A DNA stretch of 64,000 nucleotides, taken from NCBI RefSeq assembly GCF_012571135.1, contig NZ_CP046216.1, positions 250,312 through 314,311 of the forward strand, in the 5' to 3' direction. The position numbers were made by a program, and so were the translations under genes. This DNA comes from Enterobacteriaceae endosymbiont of Donacia tomentosa (GTDB lineage Bacteria > Pseudomonadota > Gammaproteobacteria > Enterobacterales > Enterobacteriaceae). Positions 19,881 through 29,035 of this stretch are shown in pieces. How positions within the stretch are numbered: the stretch's first letter is position 1; each line of letters begins with the position of its first letter. The notes below the pieces were generated by a model. The model was not told the DNA's origin and made no database searches. It saw only the letters and a program-made list of their open reading frames with translations.

Positions 19881-20687
19881 ATGTTATTAAATTACTTTTC
19901 TACTATATTAATAAGTATAATTCAGGGTTTAACCGAATTTTTACCTATATCATCAAGTGCACATATAATAATTTTTGCTAAAATATTAAATATAATTGAT
20001 GAAAATAATTTCAAAATATTTGAGATAATAATACAATTAGGTTCCACATTAGCAATATTTTTATTTTTTTTTAAAAAAATAAAAAAAATTATAACTAATA
20101 CCATAAAATATGGTTTTTTTTATAAAAAAAAATTAACTATATCACATATAATAATATCTACAATACCAACAATATTGATGGGATTAATTTTTTATCATAA
20201 AATTAAAATAATAAATAATATTCATTATATTATATATGGACTATGTTTTGGAAGTTTTTTACTATATTTTTCTGAACAATTTTGTCCTAAAAAACCTAAA
20301 ATAAATAATATTAATTATTTAACATATAAAATAGCTTTATTAATTGGAATTTCCCAATGTTTTTCATTATTTCCAGGAGTTTCACGATCAGGATCAATAC
20401 TATCAATTAGTAAATTAATAGGAATTAATCGTCCTATTGCAATAGAATTTTGTTTCATTATATCTATTCCTATTGTTTTGGGAGCTAATATATTAGAATT
20501 ATGTAAACACTATTTTTTGATCAATATTACTAATATAAAAATATTTATTATTGGTTTTATAATATCTTTTATTATTAGTCTAATAGTAATTAAAAGATTT
20601 TTATGTATTATAAAAAATGTTTCTTTAAAATGGTTTTCTTTATATCGTCTATTTTTAGTAATATTATTGCATTTCTTCTTAAAATAA
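19881..20687 (+). CDS. uppP: Undecaprenyl-diphosphatase UppP (BacA)
   Basis: UppP recycles undecaprenyl diphosphate to the monophosphate carrier for cell-wall synthesis. The inner-membrane protein keeps QGLTEFLPISSSAH near the N-terminus and the PGVSRSGS motif, the two sequences that form the active site, plus about seven to eight hydrophobic helices. I place the start at 19881 (268 residues, E. coli 273); an upstream in-frame ATG at 19854 adds nine residues and has no better ribosome site. It converges on cca with a 12-bp gap. E. coli also has this gene next to cca. Confidence 0.93.
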   Translation: MLLNYFSTILISIIQGLTEFLPISSSAHIIIFAKILNIIDENNFKIFEIIIQLGSTLAIFLFFFKKIKKIITNTIKYGFFYKKKLTISHIIISTIPTILMGLIFYHKIKIINNIHYIIYGLCFGSFLLYFSEQFCPKKPKINNINYLTYKIALLIGISQCFSLFPGVSRSGSILSISKLIGINRPIAIEFCFIISIPIVLGANILELCKHYFLINITNIKIFIIGFIISFIISLIVIKRFLCIIKNVSLKWFSLYRLFLVILLHFFLK

Positions 20688-20699
20688 AAAATTTGAATT

Positions 20700-21923
20700 T
20701 TAAGATTTTAAATATAATTTAAGTAATTTTAATCTCTCTTCTTGAATTTTTTCACTTATATCTATTCCTTTTAGCTTGTTATTATTAATAATATTTTTAA
20801 TATTGATATTTAAAATATATTTGTACATATTTATAAAATATTCACCTTGATGATATGGGATGGATTCCAGTGTAGCTCTACCTCTCGCATCAGCTTCGCT
20901 AATTAAAGCTATTTGTTTTACCCTATAAGGTTTTCTCCAAGCATCAATCATATTATATATATTTAATATATTTTTTGGTTTTTGATTATATATATCATGT
21001 ATAAAATCATGTACTTGAGCCGCTAAAACAGATAAATTTTTAATATTATTAGGAATTTTTAATTTTTTACATAATTTTTTAATCAAAGGAACACCAGCTA
21101 AACCATGTCCAGGATGTCTAGGCCATAATTTTTTAGGTGTTAATCCTTTTCCTATATCATGACATAATGCAGCGAATCTAACAGCAACATTAGTAGTTAA
21201 TTTAGCTGCAATTTTTAAAGTAAGCATAGTATGAATTCCTGTATCTATTTCAGGATGCCATCTTAGCGGAGCTGGGATTCCATATAATTTATTTATTTCT
21301 GGAAAAATTATAGATAAAGCTTCACATTTTCTTAAAACTTGAAAATATATATGTGGATGAGAAGTTTGTAAAGCATTATAAGTTTCTTTCCAAATTCTTT
21401 CTGGTTTTAAATAAGATAATTCTCCAGAATTACTCATAATTTTCATTAGTTCTAATGTTTTTTTATGAATACGAAAATTTAAACTTGCTAATTTAGCAGT
21501 AAATCTGGCAACACGTAATACCCTTAAGGGGTCTTCCTGAAAAGCATTAGATACATGTCTTAATATTCTATTTTTAATATCTTGTATCCCATTATATGGA
21601 TCATAAAAATTTCCTAATTTATCTTGAGCAATAGCATTAATTGTAAGATCTCTACGTAATAAATCTTCTTCAAGAGTTATTTTAGAAGAAGAATAATAGA
21701 CGAATCCTTTATATCCATGACCAACTTTCTGTTCTGTTCTAGCTAATGCATATTCCTCATGTGTTATAGGATGTAAAAAAACAGGAAAATCTTTACCAAC
21801 TAGTTTAAAACCTAATTTAATCATTAATTTTATATTACCTTCAACTACTAACCAATCTTTATCCGTAACTTTTAAATTTAGAAGAATATCTCTAATCGCT
21901 CCACCTACTAAGTAAATTTTCAA
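20700..21923 (-). CDS. cca: CCA tRNA nucleotidyltransferase with HD domain
   Basis: Cca adds or repairs the 3'-CCA end of tRNAs. The 407-residue protein (E. coli 412) has the nucleotidyltransferase head with GGAIRD (7-12) and DKDW (21-24, metal aspartates), the EEDLLRRDLTINA strand and the EDPLRVLRVARF block. A C-terminal HD domain (LCHDIGKGL) also remains; in E. coli it has phosphatase and phosphodiesterase activity. Four of the five tRNA genes in this window lack an encoded CCA, so the enzyme should be indispensable here, unlike in E. coli. Confidence 0.97.
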   Translation of the reverse strand: MKIYLVGGAIRDILLNLKVTDKDWLVVEGNIKLMIKLGFKLVGKDFPVFLHPITHEEYALARTEQKVGHGYKGFVYYSSSKITLEEDLLRRDLTINAIAQDKLGNFYDPYNGIQDIKNRILRHVSNAFQEDPLRVLRVARFTAKLASLNFRIHKKTLELMKIMSNSGELSYLKPERIWKETYNALQTSHPHIYFQVLRKCEALSIIFPEINKLYGIPAPLRWHPEIDTGIHTMLTLKIAAKLTTNVAVRFAALCHDIGKGLTPKKLWPRHPGHGLAGVPLIKKLCKKLKIPNNIKNLSVLAAQVHDFIHDIYNQKPKNILNIYNMIDAWRKPYRVKQIALISEADARGRATLESIPYHQGEYFINMYKYILNINIKNIINNNKLKGIDISEKIQEERLKLLKLYLKS

Positions 21924-22184
21924 TTTAAGGACTCCTTTTTAAAAATTATTATATATTTTTTATTGAAAATAAAAAATAATAATTTTTATTTATTAACAAA
22001 ATATATAAACAATATTAGTAAATTACTTTTACAATAAAAAAATTAAAAAAATTCTATATAATATAAATCAAAAATTTTTTATAGAATTAAGAAAAAAATA
22101 ATAAAGATATATAAATAAAAAATTAAAATATAATTTTCTATTAATATATAATATTACTAATTTATTATAAATATAATATTTTTT

Positions 22185-22838
22185 ATGACTTATAAAATAC
22201 TTGATTTAGAATTTGGTAATATAAAAACACGTGTAGAAAATGCTATTTCCTTTTTACAACAAGGAAGAGGAATTTTAATTTTAGATGATAAAAATCGCGA
22301 AAATGAAGGTGATATAGTTTTTGCTGCAGAAAATATTTCTGTAGCTCAGTTAGCTTTTTTAATTAAGTATGGTAGTGGAATTATTTGTTTATGTATTACT
22401 GAGCATTGGCGTAAAAAATTAAATTTACCTATGATGGTAAAAAACAATACTAGTGTCTATAAAACAGGATTTACAGTTACAATTGAAGCAGCTAATGGTA
22501 TTTCTACTGGAGTATCCGCAAAAGATAGATTTACTACAATTAAAACAGCAATTGCTGATAATGTAAGACCTAATGATTTAAATAAACCAGGACATGTTTT
22601 TCCATTAAGAGCTGTTAATGGAGGAATTTTTAAAAGAATGGGACATACAGAAGCTACAATCGATTTACTAAAAATAGCTAAAATGAAACCCACAGGGGTG
22701 TTATGTGAATTAACAAATAAAGATGGTTCCATGGCACGTATGCCTGAAACAGTATTATTTGCAAAAAAAAAGAAAATGATAGTTCTAACTATAAATGATA
22801 TAAAAACATATATTATTGATAATAAAATTTTAATTTAA
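22185..22838 (+). CDS. ribB: 3,4-dihydroxy-2-butanone-4-phosphate synthase
   Basis: RibB turns ribulose 5-phosphate into the four-carbon unit of riboflavin. The protein has 217 residues, the E. coli length, and is highly conserved: [11 protein letters not shown] (33-43) supplies the acidic metal and substrate site, and [18 protein letters not shown] and [10 protein letters not shown] follow. It is a stand-alone RibB with no fused RibA domain. The E. coli gene has an FMN riboswitch; the 261-bp upstream gap shows no recognisable one. The remaining riboflavin genes are not in the window. Confidence 0.97.
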   Translation: MTYKILDLEFGNIKTRVENAISFLQQGRGILILDDKNRENEGDIVFAAENISVAQLAFLIKYGSGIICLCITEHWRKKLNLPMMVKNNTSVYKTGFTVTIEAANGISTGVSAKDRFTTIKTAIADNVRPNDLNKPGHVFPLRAVNGGIFKRMGHTEATIDLLKIAKMKPTGVLCELTNKDGSMARMPETVLFAKKKKMIVLTINDIKTYIIDNKILI

Positions 22839-22865
22839 AAACTAAAAAAAATACAAACAATTTCA

Positions 22866-22939
22866 TCGGCGAGAGAGGATTTGAACCTCCGACCCACTGG
22901 TCCCAAACCAGTTGCGCTACCAAACTGCGCTACTCACCG
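22866..22939 (-). tRNA. proM: tRNA-Pro (anticodon UGG)
   Basis: A full cloverleaf reads on the minus strand: acceptor CGGTGAG with CTCGCCG, anticodon arm CTGG-TTTGGGA-CCAG and a GGTTCAAATCC T arm. The anticodon is TGG. No CCA is encoded after the discriminator A. It is the last of three clustered tRNA genes that correspond to E. coli argX-hisR-leuT-proM with leuT missing. Confidence 0.97.
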
Positions 22940-22949
22940 AAAAATATAA

Positions 22950-23026
22950 TGGGGTGATTAATGGGAATCGAACCCATGACAACCGGAACCACAATCCAGT
23001 GCTCTACCATCTGAGCTATAACCACC
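22950..23026 (-). tRNA. hisR: tRNA-His (anticodon GUG)
   Basis: The cloverleaf on the minus strand has the extra 5' G(-1) opposite C73 that marks tRNA-His, the anticodon loop ATTGTGG and a GGTTCGATTCC T arm. Unlike the other tRNA genes in the window, the 3'-terminal CCA is encoded (22950-22952). It lies 10 bp before the Pro gene. Confidence 0.97.
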
Positions 23027-23058
23027 ATATAAAAAAATTATAAATTTAAATTAAAAAC

Positions 23059-23132
23059 TACACCCGACAGGAATTGAACCTGAGACCTCTGCTTTCGGAA
23101 AGCAGTACTCTATCCTACTGAGCTACGGGTGC
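23059..23132 (-). tRNA. argX: tRNA-Arg (anticodon CCG)
   Basis: The cloverleaf on the minus strand has acceptor GCACCCG with CGGGTGT (a G-U first pair), anticodon loop TTCCGAA giving CCG, and a GGTTCAATTCC T arm. It corresponds to E. coli argX. No CCA is encoded. A tRNA for the rare codon CGG is kept although the genome must use that codon very little. Confidence 0.96.
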
Positions 23133-23276
23133 TTCAGTATCAATATTACAAATTGATTATCTCAATGTCTAGTTTTTTTTTAAATATTTTTTAGCTAGTT
23201 TTTAATGATAAAAAAAGCGATATAATATACGTAAAATTTAGTTAAATATATTTATGAAAAGTATAAATTCAAAAAA

Positions 23277-24536
23277 CTAAGATCTTTTCATCATATCAAA
23301 AAAATCGTCATTAGTTTTTGTCATTGATAATTTATTTATTAAAAATTCCATAGCGTCTATTTCACTCATCGGGTGTATTATTTTTCTTAAAATCCACATT
23401 CTTTGTAATTCTTCTGGAGAACTTAATAATTCTTCTTTTCTTGTACCTGATCTATTATAATCGATAGCGGGGAATACTCTTTTTTCAGCTATTTTACGTG
23501 ATAGATGTAATTCCATATTTCCTGTTCCTTTAAATTCTTCATAAATAACATCATCCATTTTAGAGCCAGTATCAATTAATGCTGTAGCAATAATTGTTAA
23601 ACTACCACCTTCTTCAACATTTCTAGCAGCTCCAAAAAAACGTTTAGGTCGATGTAAAGCGTTTGCATCTACTCCTCCCGTTAATACTTTTCCAGAAGCA
23701 GGTGCTATAGTATTATAAGCTCTTGCTAATCGCGTCATAGAATCTAATAAAATAATAACATCTTTTTTATGTTCTACTAATCTTTTAGCTTTTTCAATTA
23801 CCATTTCCGATACTTGAACATGTCTTGATGATGGTTCGTCAAAAGTAGAAGCAATTACTTCTCCCTTTACTAATTTACGCATTTCTGTTACTTCTTCTGG
23901 ACGTTCATCAATTAATAATACTATTAATACACAATCAGGATGATTATATGCTATACTTTGAGCAATATTCTGTAATAATATTGTTTTTCCCGCTTTAGGA
24001 GGGGCTACTATTAATCCTCTTTGACCACGTCCAATTGGAGAAGCTAAATCTAATACACGAGCTGTTAAATCTTCTGTTGTACCATTACCTCTTTCCATAC
24101 TTAATCTAGAATTTGCATGTAAAGGTGTTAAATTTTCAAATAAAATTTTATTTCTAGCATTTTCAGGTTTATCAAAATTAACTTGATTTATTTTTAACAA
24201 TGCAAAATATCTTTCTCCTTCTTTTGGAGGGCGTATTTTCCCAGAAATGGTATCTCCTGTACGTAGATTAAAACGTCTAATTTGACTTGGCGATACATAT
24301 ATATCATCTGGTCCAGCTAAATACGAACTATCAGCAGAACGTAAAAATCCAAATCCATCTTGTAATATTTCTAATACTCCATCACCAAAAATATCTTCAC
24401 CACTTTTGGAATGTTGTTTTAATATAGTAAAAATAATATCTTGTTTGCGCATTCTCGCTAAATTTTCTAAATAAATATTTTCACCCAAATCTATTAATTC
24501 AGATATTGGTTTGTTTTTTAATTCGGTAAGATTCAT
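23277..24536 (-). CDS. rho: Transcription termination factor Rho
   Basis: Rho is the hexameric RNA translocase that ends transcription. The 419-residue protein has the same length as in E. coli and is the least diverged long protein here. It shows the N-terminal helical domain, the RNA-binding cold-shock-like domain (GFGFLRS near residues 61-67), Walker A APPKAGKT (about 178-185), the Q-loop and the R-loop/C-terminal block [17 protein letters not shown]. It lies downstream of trxA on the same strand with 246 bp between, as in E. coli. No E. coli-like Shine-Dalgarno sequence precedes the ATG. Confidence 0.98.
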   Translation of the reverse strand: MNLTELKNKPISELIDLGENIYLENLARMRKQDIIFTILKQHSKSGEDIFGDGVLEILQDGFGFLRSADSSYLAGPDDIYVSPSQIRRFNLRTGDTISGKIRPPKEGERYFALLKINQVNFDKPENARNKILFENLTPLHANSRLSMERGNGTTEDLTARVLDLASPIGRGQRGLIVAPPKAGKTILLQNIAQSIAYNHPDCVLIVLLIDERPEEVTEMRKLVKGEVIASTFDEPSSRHVQVSEMVIEKAKRLVEHKKDVIILLDSMTRLARAYNTIAPASGKVLTGGVDANALHRPKRFFGAARNVEEGGSLTIIATALIDTGSKMDDVIYEEFKGTGNMELHLSRKIAEKRVFPAIDYNRSGTRKEELLSSPEELQRMWILRKIIHPMSEIDAMEFLINKLSMTKTNDDFFDMMKRS

Positions 24537-24782
24537 AATGGTGAGGTCTTAAACTTGAATAATTCTTGAATTTTTTTATAAAAAAGAAAAATAACGTTTC
24601 CATATCTAATTAATATATCATATTATGTAATAATAATAAAAAACATAATTATATATAAAAACCTCCACGTAAAAATAACTTACTATTTTGGTAAAAAATC
24701 ATTTATAATAAATTTTCATAATTAGAACCTTTTTTTTAAAATTAAACACTTTTACCTACTCATATTAAAACATATAACAAAA

Positions 24783-25109
24783 CTATTTTACATTTTTATT
24801 TAAAAATTTTTCTAATTGAATTTTATTAATAGATCCTACTATTTTATCAACTATTTTTCCTTTTTTAAATAAACATACTGTTGGTATACTTCGAATATCA
24901 TATTTTTGTGCAATAAATTTATATTTTTCAATATTTAATTTAGCAAAAATAATGTTTTTATAATTATTTGATACTTCTTCAAATATTGAGGAAAAAATCT
25001 TACATGGATTGCACCAGTCTGCCCAAAAATCAACTAAAACTATATCATTCATGTCTATTTTAGATTGAAAATTTTGATCAGTTAAATTAAATATAATATC
25101 TTGATTCAT
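24783..25109 (-). CDS. trxA: Thioredoxin with a CNPC active site
   Basis: Thioredoxin reduces protein disulfides in the cytoplasm, including those of ribonucleotide reductase. The 108-residue protein has the complete fold, with VLVDFWADWC at the end of strand 2, the cis-proline region RSIPTVCLFKKG, and the final helix. The active site is Cys33-Asn34-Pro35-Cys36, where nearly all thioredoxins have CGPC. The codon AAT for Asn34 is unambiguous. Gene order trxA-rho is that of E. coli. I call it TrxA from length and context; the substitution may change its redox potential. Confidence 0.93.
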   Translation of the reverse strand: MNQDIIFNLTDQNFQSKIDMNDIVLVDFWADWCNPCKIFSSIFEEVSNNYKNIIFAKLNIEKYKFIAQKYDIRSIPTVCLFKKGKIVDKIVGSINKIQLEKFLNKNVK

Positions 25110-25523
25110 ACAATTTTAACCTTTAAATTTTATTTAATATAAAAATATTAATATTATTAAAAATTTTAATTTTTTATATTAAAAAATAATAATAAATTAA
25201 AATTTTTATGCATTATTATTAATAATTTTTATTAAAATTAAAAAAGTTACTTAATAATATATATATTGTATATACAATAATTAATATATTAATTGTGTCG
25301 TAAAATCTTTAGTGATTATATTATAATAAAAATTATATTACAAGTTTATTTATACAATAATATAAATTGTAATTAGAAATTTTAATTTTATTAAAAATAT
25401 TTTTTAATATAAAAATATTTAAAGACTTTAATTTTATATAAATTGATATATAATGAAAACTTATCAAAAATATATTTTTAAAATTAATTTAAATAAACAA
25501 CATTTATTGCATGTACATAATTT
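25110..25523. other. 414-bp intergenic region between trxA and yibN
   Basis: This divergent gap is the longest gene-free stretch without an RNA gene. It is almost pure A+T. It holds a perfect 14-bp palindrome at 25265-25278 followed at once by another A+T dyad, and a 24-codon plus-strand frame at 25453-25527 that begins ATGAAAACT and whose TGA overlaps the yibN start (ATGA). It should also carry the trxA and yibN promoters, which I cannot place in sequence this A+T-rich. Confidence 0.6.
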
Positions 25524-25946
25524 ATGAGACAATTTATAATTAAAAATATTATATTATTAATAATCTGGTTTTTTTTACTCGGATTAATCATATATTCTTT
25601 TTTTAAAAATATTTTTATAAAATATAAATTAATAAATAATCACAAAGCTATTTATTTAATAAATAAACACAAAGGAATGGTTTTTGATCTTAGGAAAAAA
25701 AGTGATTATGATAATGGGCATATCATTAATGCTATTTATATAAATGCTATAAATATTCTAAATGATAATATAAGTAATTTATGTAAACATAAAAAATATC
25801 CCATTATTCTAGTAATAGAAAATAATTCTTTAGGTATAAAAGTAGCCAATAAATTAAGTAATATGAACTTTAATGAAATTTATATTTTAAAAAATGGAAT
25901 GATGAGTTGGTATCATGAAAAATTACCTATTGTAAATAATAGTTAA
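25524..25946 (+). CDS. yibN: YibN-like membrane-anchored rhodanese-fold protein
   Basis: The 140-residue protein matches E. coli YibN (143 residues) in architecture: one N-terminal transmembrane helix (about 9-26) and a cytoplasmic rhodanese domain with MVFDLRKKSDYDNGHIINAIYIN (in part) and YILKNGMMSWYHEKLPI. The position of the YibN loop cysteine is glycine here, in VIENNSLGIKVAN, so sulfur transfer by the usual route looks impossible. The E. coli neighbours grxC and secB are absent; dksA follows 53 bp downstream. The role is uncertain; a membrane-bound binding or scaffolding function is one option. Confidence 0.82.
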   Translation: MRQFIIKNIILLIIWFFLLGLIIYSFFKNIFIKYKLINNHKAIYLINKHKGMVFDLRKKSDYDNGHIINAIYINAINILNDNISNLCKHKKYPIILVIENNSLGIKVANKLSNMNFNEIYILKNGMMSWYHEKLPIVNNS

Positions 25947-25999
25947 TTTTAAGGTTTTTTAATTAATTTTATTAAACTAAATTAGTTTACGGAGTAAAA

Positions 26000-26452
26000 A
26001 TGAAAAAAAATAATAGTATTTTATCATCTTTAAATATTTTGTCTATTGCGGGAGTATCTCCTTATAAAGAAAAACATAATGAAATATATATGAATAAAAA
26101 ACAATTATTACATTTTAAAAAAATATTACAAGCTTGGCTTGATAAAATAAAAAATAGAACAAATGATAAAATATCTTATATAAAAGATGAAACCTCAAAT
26201 TTTCCTGATCCTATAGATAGAGCTTCACAAGAAGAAGAATTTAATTTAGAATTACGTAGTAAAGATAGAGAAAGAAAATTAATTAAGAAAATAGAAAAAA
26301 CTTTAAAAAAATTTACTACAAATAATTTTGGATATTGTGATTGTTGTGGGATAGAAATAGGTATAAAAAGATTAGAAGCACATCCTACAGCAAGTTTATG
26401 TATTGATTGTAAGACTCTAGCAGAGATTCGTGCAAAACAAATAGCAGAATAA
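26000..26452 (+). CDS. dksA: RNA polymerase-binding transcription factor DksA
   Basis: DksA enters the secondary channel of RNA polymerase and, with ppGpp, tunes rRNA and amino-acid promoters. The 150-residue protein (E. coli 151) has the coiled coil with the tip motif D70-x-x-D73-x-A75 and a four-cysteine zinc finger (Cys113, Cys116, Cys134, Cys137). GGAG stands 8 bases before the ATG, a good ribosome site. All residues known to matter are kept, so it should work. Retention is notable because most transcription regulators disappear from genomes of this kind. Confidence 0.97.
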   Translation: MKKNNSILSSLNILSIAGVSPYKEKHNEIYMNKKQLLHFKKILQAWLDKIKNRTNDKISYIKDETSNFPDPIDRASQEEEFNLELRSKDRERKLIKKIEKTLKKFTTNNFGYCDCCGIEIGIKRLEAHPTASLCIDCKTLAEIRAKQIAE

Positions 26453-26554
26453 TTACTTATAATAGTTTTATATATTTAAGAAAAATATAAAGTAAAAATT
26501 TTTTTCTAATCTAAAATATAAAATTCTTTATAAAGTAATTTTTAAAATTTTTTA

Positions 26555-27328
26555 TTAGTCACGCAAACCAGTTCCTTTATTAATTAAAATAAAAAGCAAT
26601 AAATATAAAAAAATAATACAAAAAATTAGAATACTTACAGTAATCCATGGAGAAATAATATATATTCCTAAAAAACTATAACGAAAACCAGAAATAATAT
26701 AGTAAATAGGATTAATTTTTAATATTTTTTGCCATAAAGGAGGAATTATAGTAGGAGCATAAAAAACACCACCTAAATATGTTAAAGGAGTTAATATGAA
26801 TGTAGGAATAAAACTAATATCGTCAAAGTTTTTAGCAAATACAGCATTTAATAAACCTGCTAATGAAAATAAAATAGCTGTTAATAAAATAATAATAATA
26901 AAAAATGGCCAAGAATGTATTCTTAAAGAAATAAAAAATGTAGAAATAAGTGTTAATAATATACAAATAGTAACGCTACGTACTAACCCCCCCCCGATAT
27001 ATCCTATAATAATAATATGTGTAGGTACAGGAGCTATTAGTATTTCCTCTATATAATGTTGAAATTTCGCACCGAAAAAAGATGACGCAACGTTGGAATA
27101 AGCATTATTAATAACGCTCATCATAATTAATCCTGGTATTATAAATTGTATATAACTAAATCCTAATATTTTATTTACATGTAAACCCATTAAATTTCCA
27201 AAAATTATAAAATATAAAGATATTGTCATAATAGGAGGAACTAAAGTTTGTATCCAAATACGACTGAAACGATGTATTTCTTTTTTCCAAATAGTATTTA
27301 ATGCAATTAAATACAAATTAGTCACCAT
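26555..27328 (-). CDS. yadH: ABC transporter permease YadH
   Basis: This is an ABC-2 type exporter permease with about six hydrophobic helices. The 257 residues align with E. coli YadH along their full length (EIHRFSRIWIQTLVPP at the N-terminus, SFFGAKFQHYIEEILIAPVPTH in part, PTFILTPLTYLGGVFY, and a C-terminus ending KGTGLRD). It is 19 bp downstream of the ATPase gene. The triple glycine after GYI is written GGG GGG GGG, a run of nine G (26987-26995) that is very odd in this base composition. The substrate of YadGH is unknown even in E. coli. Confidence 0.93.
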   Translation of the reverse strand: MVTNLYLIALNTIWKKEIHRFSRIWIQTLVPPIMTISLYFIIFGNLMGLHVNKILGFSYIQFIIPGLIMMSVINNAYSNVASSFFGAKFQHYIEEILIAPVPTHIIIIGYIGGGLVRSVTICILLTLISTFFISLRIHSWPFFIIIILLTAILFSLAGLLNAVFAKNFDDISFIPTFILTPLTYLGGVFYAPTIIPPLWQKILKINPIYYIISGFRYSFLGIYIISPWITVSILIFCIIFLYLLLFILINKGTGLRD

Positions 27329-27347
27329 TTAAAATATCCTTTTATAT

Positions 27348-28271
27348 TTAATTAAAATTATTAAAATATTCTATGAATAATTTTTCTAATCTGCTATGTT
27401 TATTCTTTATGCTAACAACTTTAATTTTTTGTTGAGTAAGTTGTTCAAAAATCATATTTAAATTTTGATTTTTCATCACTTTAATTTCGAATTGTGTGTT
27501 ATTAATAATTTTATATTTATATCCATTTATTTTAGGAAAAATATTATTATATAAATTTATATAATCGAAAATAAATATTTCATATTTTAACTTATTTAAT
27601 AATTTATTTATGGAACAATTTTCAATTAATTTTCCATGATTAATTATACCGATATGTCGACATAAAAATTCAGCTTCTTCGAGATAATGAGTTGTTAAAA
27701 TAATTGTAATTTTTTTTTGGATATTTAATTTTTTAAAAAAAGCCCACATCTGATGACGTAATTCAATATCAATACCAGCTGTAGGTTCATCTAAAATTAA
27801 TAATTGAGGATCATGAACAAGTGCCCTAATTATCATTAAACGACGTTTCATGCCTCCTGATAAATTTTTTGCTTTTTTATACCTTTCTTGCCATAATTCT
27901 AATACCATTAAATATTTTTTTATTTTAAAAAAAATATCTTCTTTTTTTAGACCATAATAACCTGCTTGATTTATTAATATTTGTAATACAGTTTCAAATG
28001 GATTAAAATTAAATTCCTGTGGGACTAAACCTATTTTTTTTTTAATTTGAAATATATTTGTTTGCATATCTAAATCAAATATTTTTATTTTTCCTTCGGA
28101 TTTATTAATTAAAGAAGTAATTATTCCTATAATAGTAGTTTTTCCTGCACCATTAGGACCTAATAAAGCATAAAAATCTCCTTTCTTAATTTTTAAATTA
28201 AAATTATTTAAAGCTTTATAATTATTTGAATAAATTTTAGACAAATTTTTAATTTCTAATGCATAAAACAT
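27348..28271 (-). CDS. yadG: ABC transporter ATP-binding protein YadG
   Basis: This is the ATPase partner of YadH. The 307-residue protein has Walker A GPNGAGKTT, signature LSGGMKRR, Walker B LLILDEPTAGID and the switch histidine in TTHYLEEAE, all intact. E. coli YadG has 308 residues. The last 80 residues are a diverged C-terminal extension typical of this subfamily. It forms a two-gene operon with yadH. In E. coli dksA and yadGH lie in the same chromosomal area, which agrees with dksA being next door here, in convergent orientation. Confidence 0.94.
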   Translation of the reverse strand: MFYALEIKNLSKIYSNNYKALNNFNLKIKKGDFYALLGPNGAGKTTIIGIITSLINKSEGKIKIFDLDMQTNIFQIKKKIGLVPQEFNFNPFETVLQILINQAGYYGLKKEDIFFKIKKYLMVLELWQERYKKAKNLSGGMKRRLMIIRALVHDPQLLILDEPTAGIDIELRHQMWAFFKKLNIQKKITIILTTHYLEEAEFLCRHIGIINHGKLIENCSINKLLNKLKYEIFIFDYINLYNNIFPKINGYKYKIINNTQFEIKVMKNQNLNMIFEQLTQQKIKVVSIKNKHSRLEKLFIEYFNNFN

Positions 28272-28364
28272 AATAATTTCATTACTCTTGAGTTATTTAA
28301 TATTATTATTAAGTAATAATATTTAATTTATACTAAACAAATTATATAAAAAAAAATAATAATG

Positions 28365-28401
28365 ATGATATACTTTATCTATGATAAATAAAGCATATCA
28401 T
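28365..28401 (-). terminator. Intrinsic terminator after sodA
   Basis: A 14-bp stem (28365-28378 with 28388-28401) whose single non-Watson-Crick position becomes a G-U pair in the minus-strand RNA. It begins 18 bp after the sodA stop, and after a short A/U stretch the minus strand reads nine U in a row. It should end the tsaC-aroE-sodA transcript before yadG. Confidence 0.65.
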
Positions 28402-28418
28402 AATATTTAAATTTTTTA

Positions 28419-29033
28419 TTACTCAAATAATTCTAATACTTTATCCCAATTTAAAATATTCCAAAAAGCTTCTATGTATAAAGCTTTTTGATTTTGATAT
28501 TTTAAATAATATGCATGTTCCCATAAATCCAATCCTATTATAGGATATCCTAAAAATGAACAATTTTCTTTATTTATAAATAAACTATCTTGATTTTTTG
28601 TTGTAACAATTTCTAACGAATTATTTTTTTTAACTACCCAAATCCATCCTGAACCAAAAAAAGCTAAAGCTTGTTGTTCAAATTTTTTTTTGAATTGATC
28701 TATACTACCAAAAATTTTTGTAAAAACATTTTTTATAATACTATTAGGTTTTGTGTTTTTTTTTAAAATTTTCCAAAAAAAACAATGATTGGCATGTCCT
28801 CCTGCATTGTTTTTTAAAAATTTTCTTTCTGAAACAGAAATTGATAAATTATCTAAATTAGATAATAAATTTTCTATTTTTATATTTTTTATATTAATTT
28901 TATTAAGTATTAAATTTGTATTATTAATATAATTTTGATGATGTTTTGTATGATGTATTTCCATTGTTTTTTTATCAAAAAATGGTTCCAGATCAGAATA
29001 CGAATATGATAATTTAGGTAATGTATAAACCAT
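28419..29033 (-). CDS. sodA: Superoxide dismutase [Mn]
   Basis: SodA destroys superoxide in the cytoplasm. The 204-residue protein has the metal ligands in MEIHHTKHH (His27), NNAGGHANHCFFW, and DLWEHAYY. Gly in NNAGGHANH and the Gln of TKNQDS point to the manganese form, and overall it is closest to E. coli SodA (206 residues). It starts 2 bp after aroE, so it is probably co-transcribed with tsaC and aroE, a junction not known from E. coli and presumably made by rearrangement. A strong terminator follows. Confidence 0.96.
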   Translation of the reverse strand: MVYTLPKLSYSYSDLEPFFDKKTMEIHHTKHHQNYINNTNLILNKINIKNIKIENLLSNLDNLSISVSERKFLKNNAGGHANHCFFWKILKKNTKPNSIIKNVFTKIFGSIDQFKKKFEQQALAFFGSGWIWVVKKNNSLEIVTTKNQDSLFINKENCSFLGYPIIGLDLWEHAYYLKYQNQKALYIEAFWNILNWDKVLELFE

Positions 29034-29035
29034 AG

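Noticed and set aside
21924..22184. Possible FMN riboswitch before ribB
   Set aside because: E. coli ribB has one, but none of the conserved G-rich junction sequences are visible in this A+T-only gap; only an 8-bp dyad is present.
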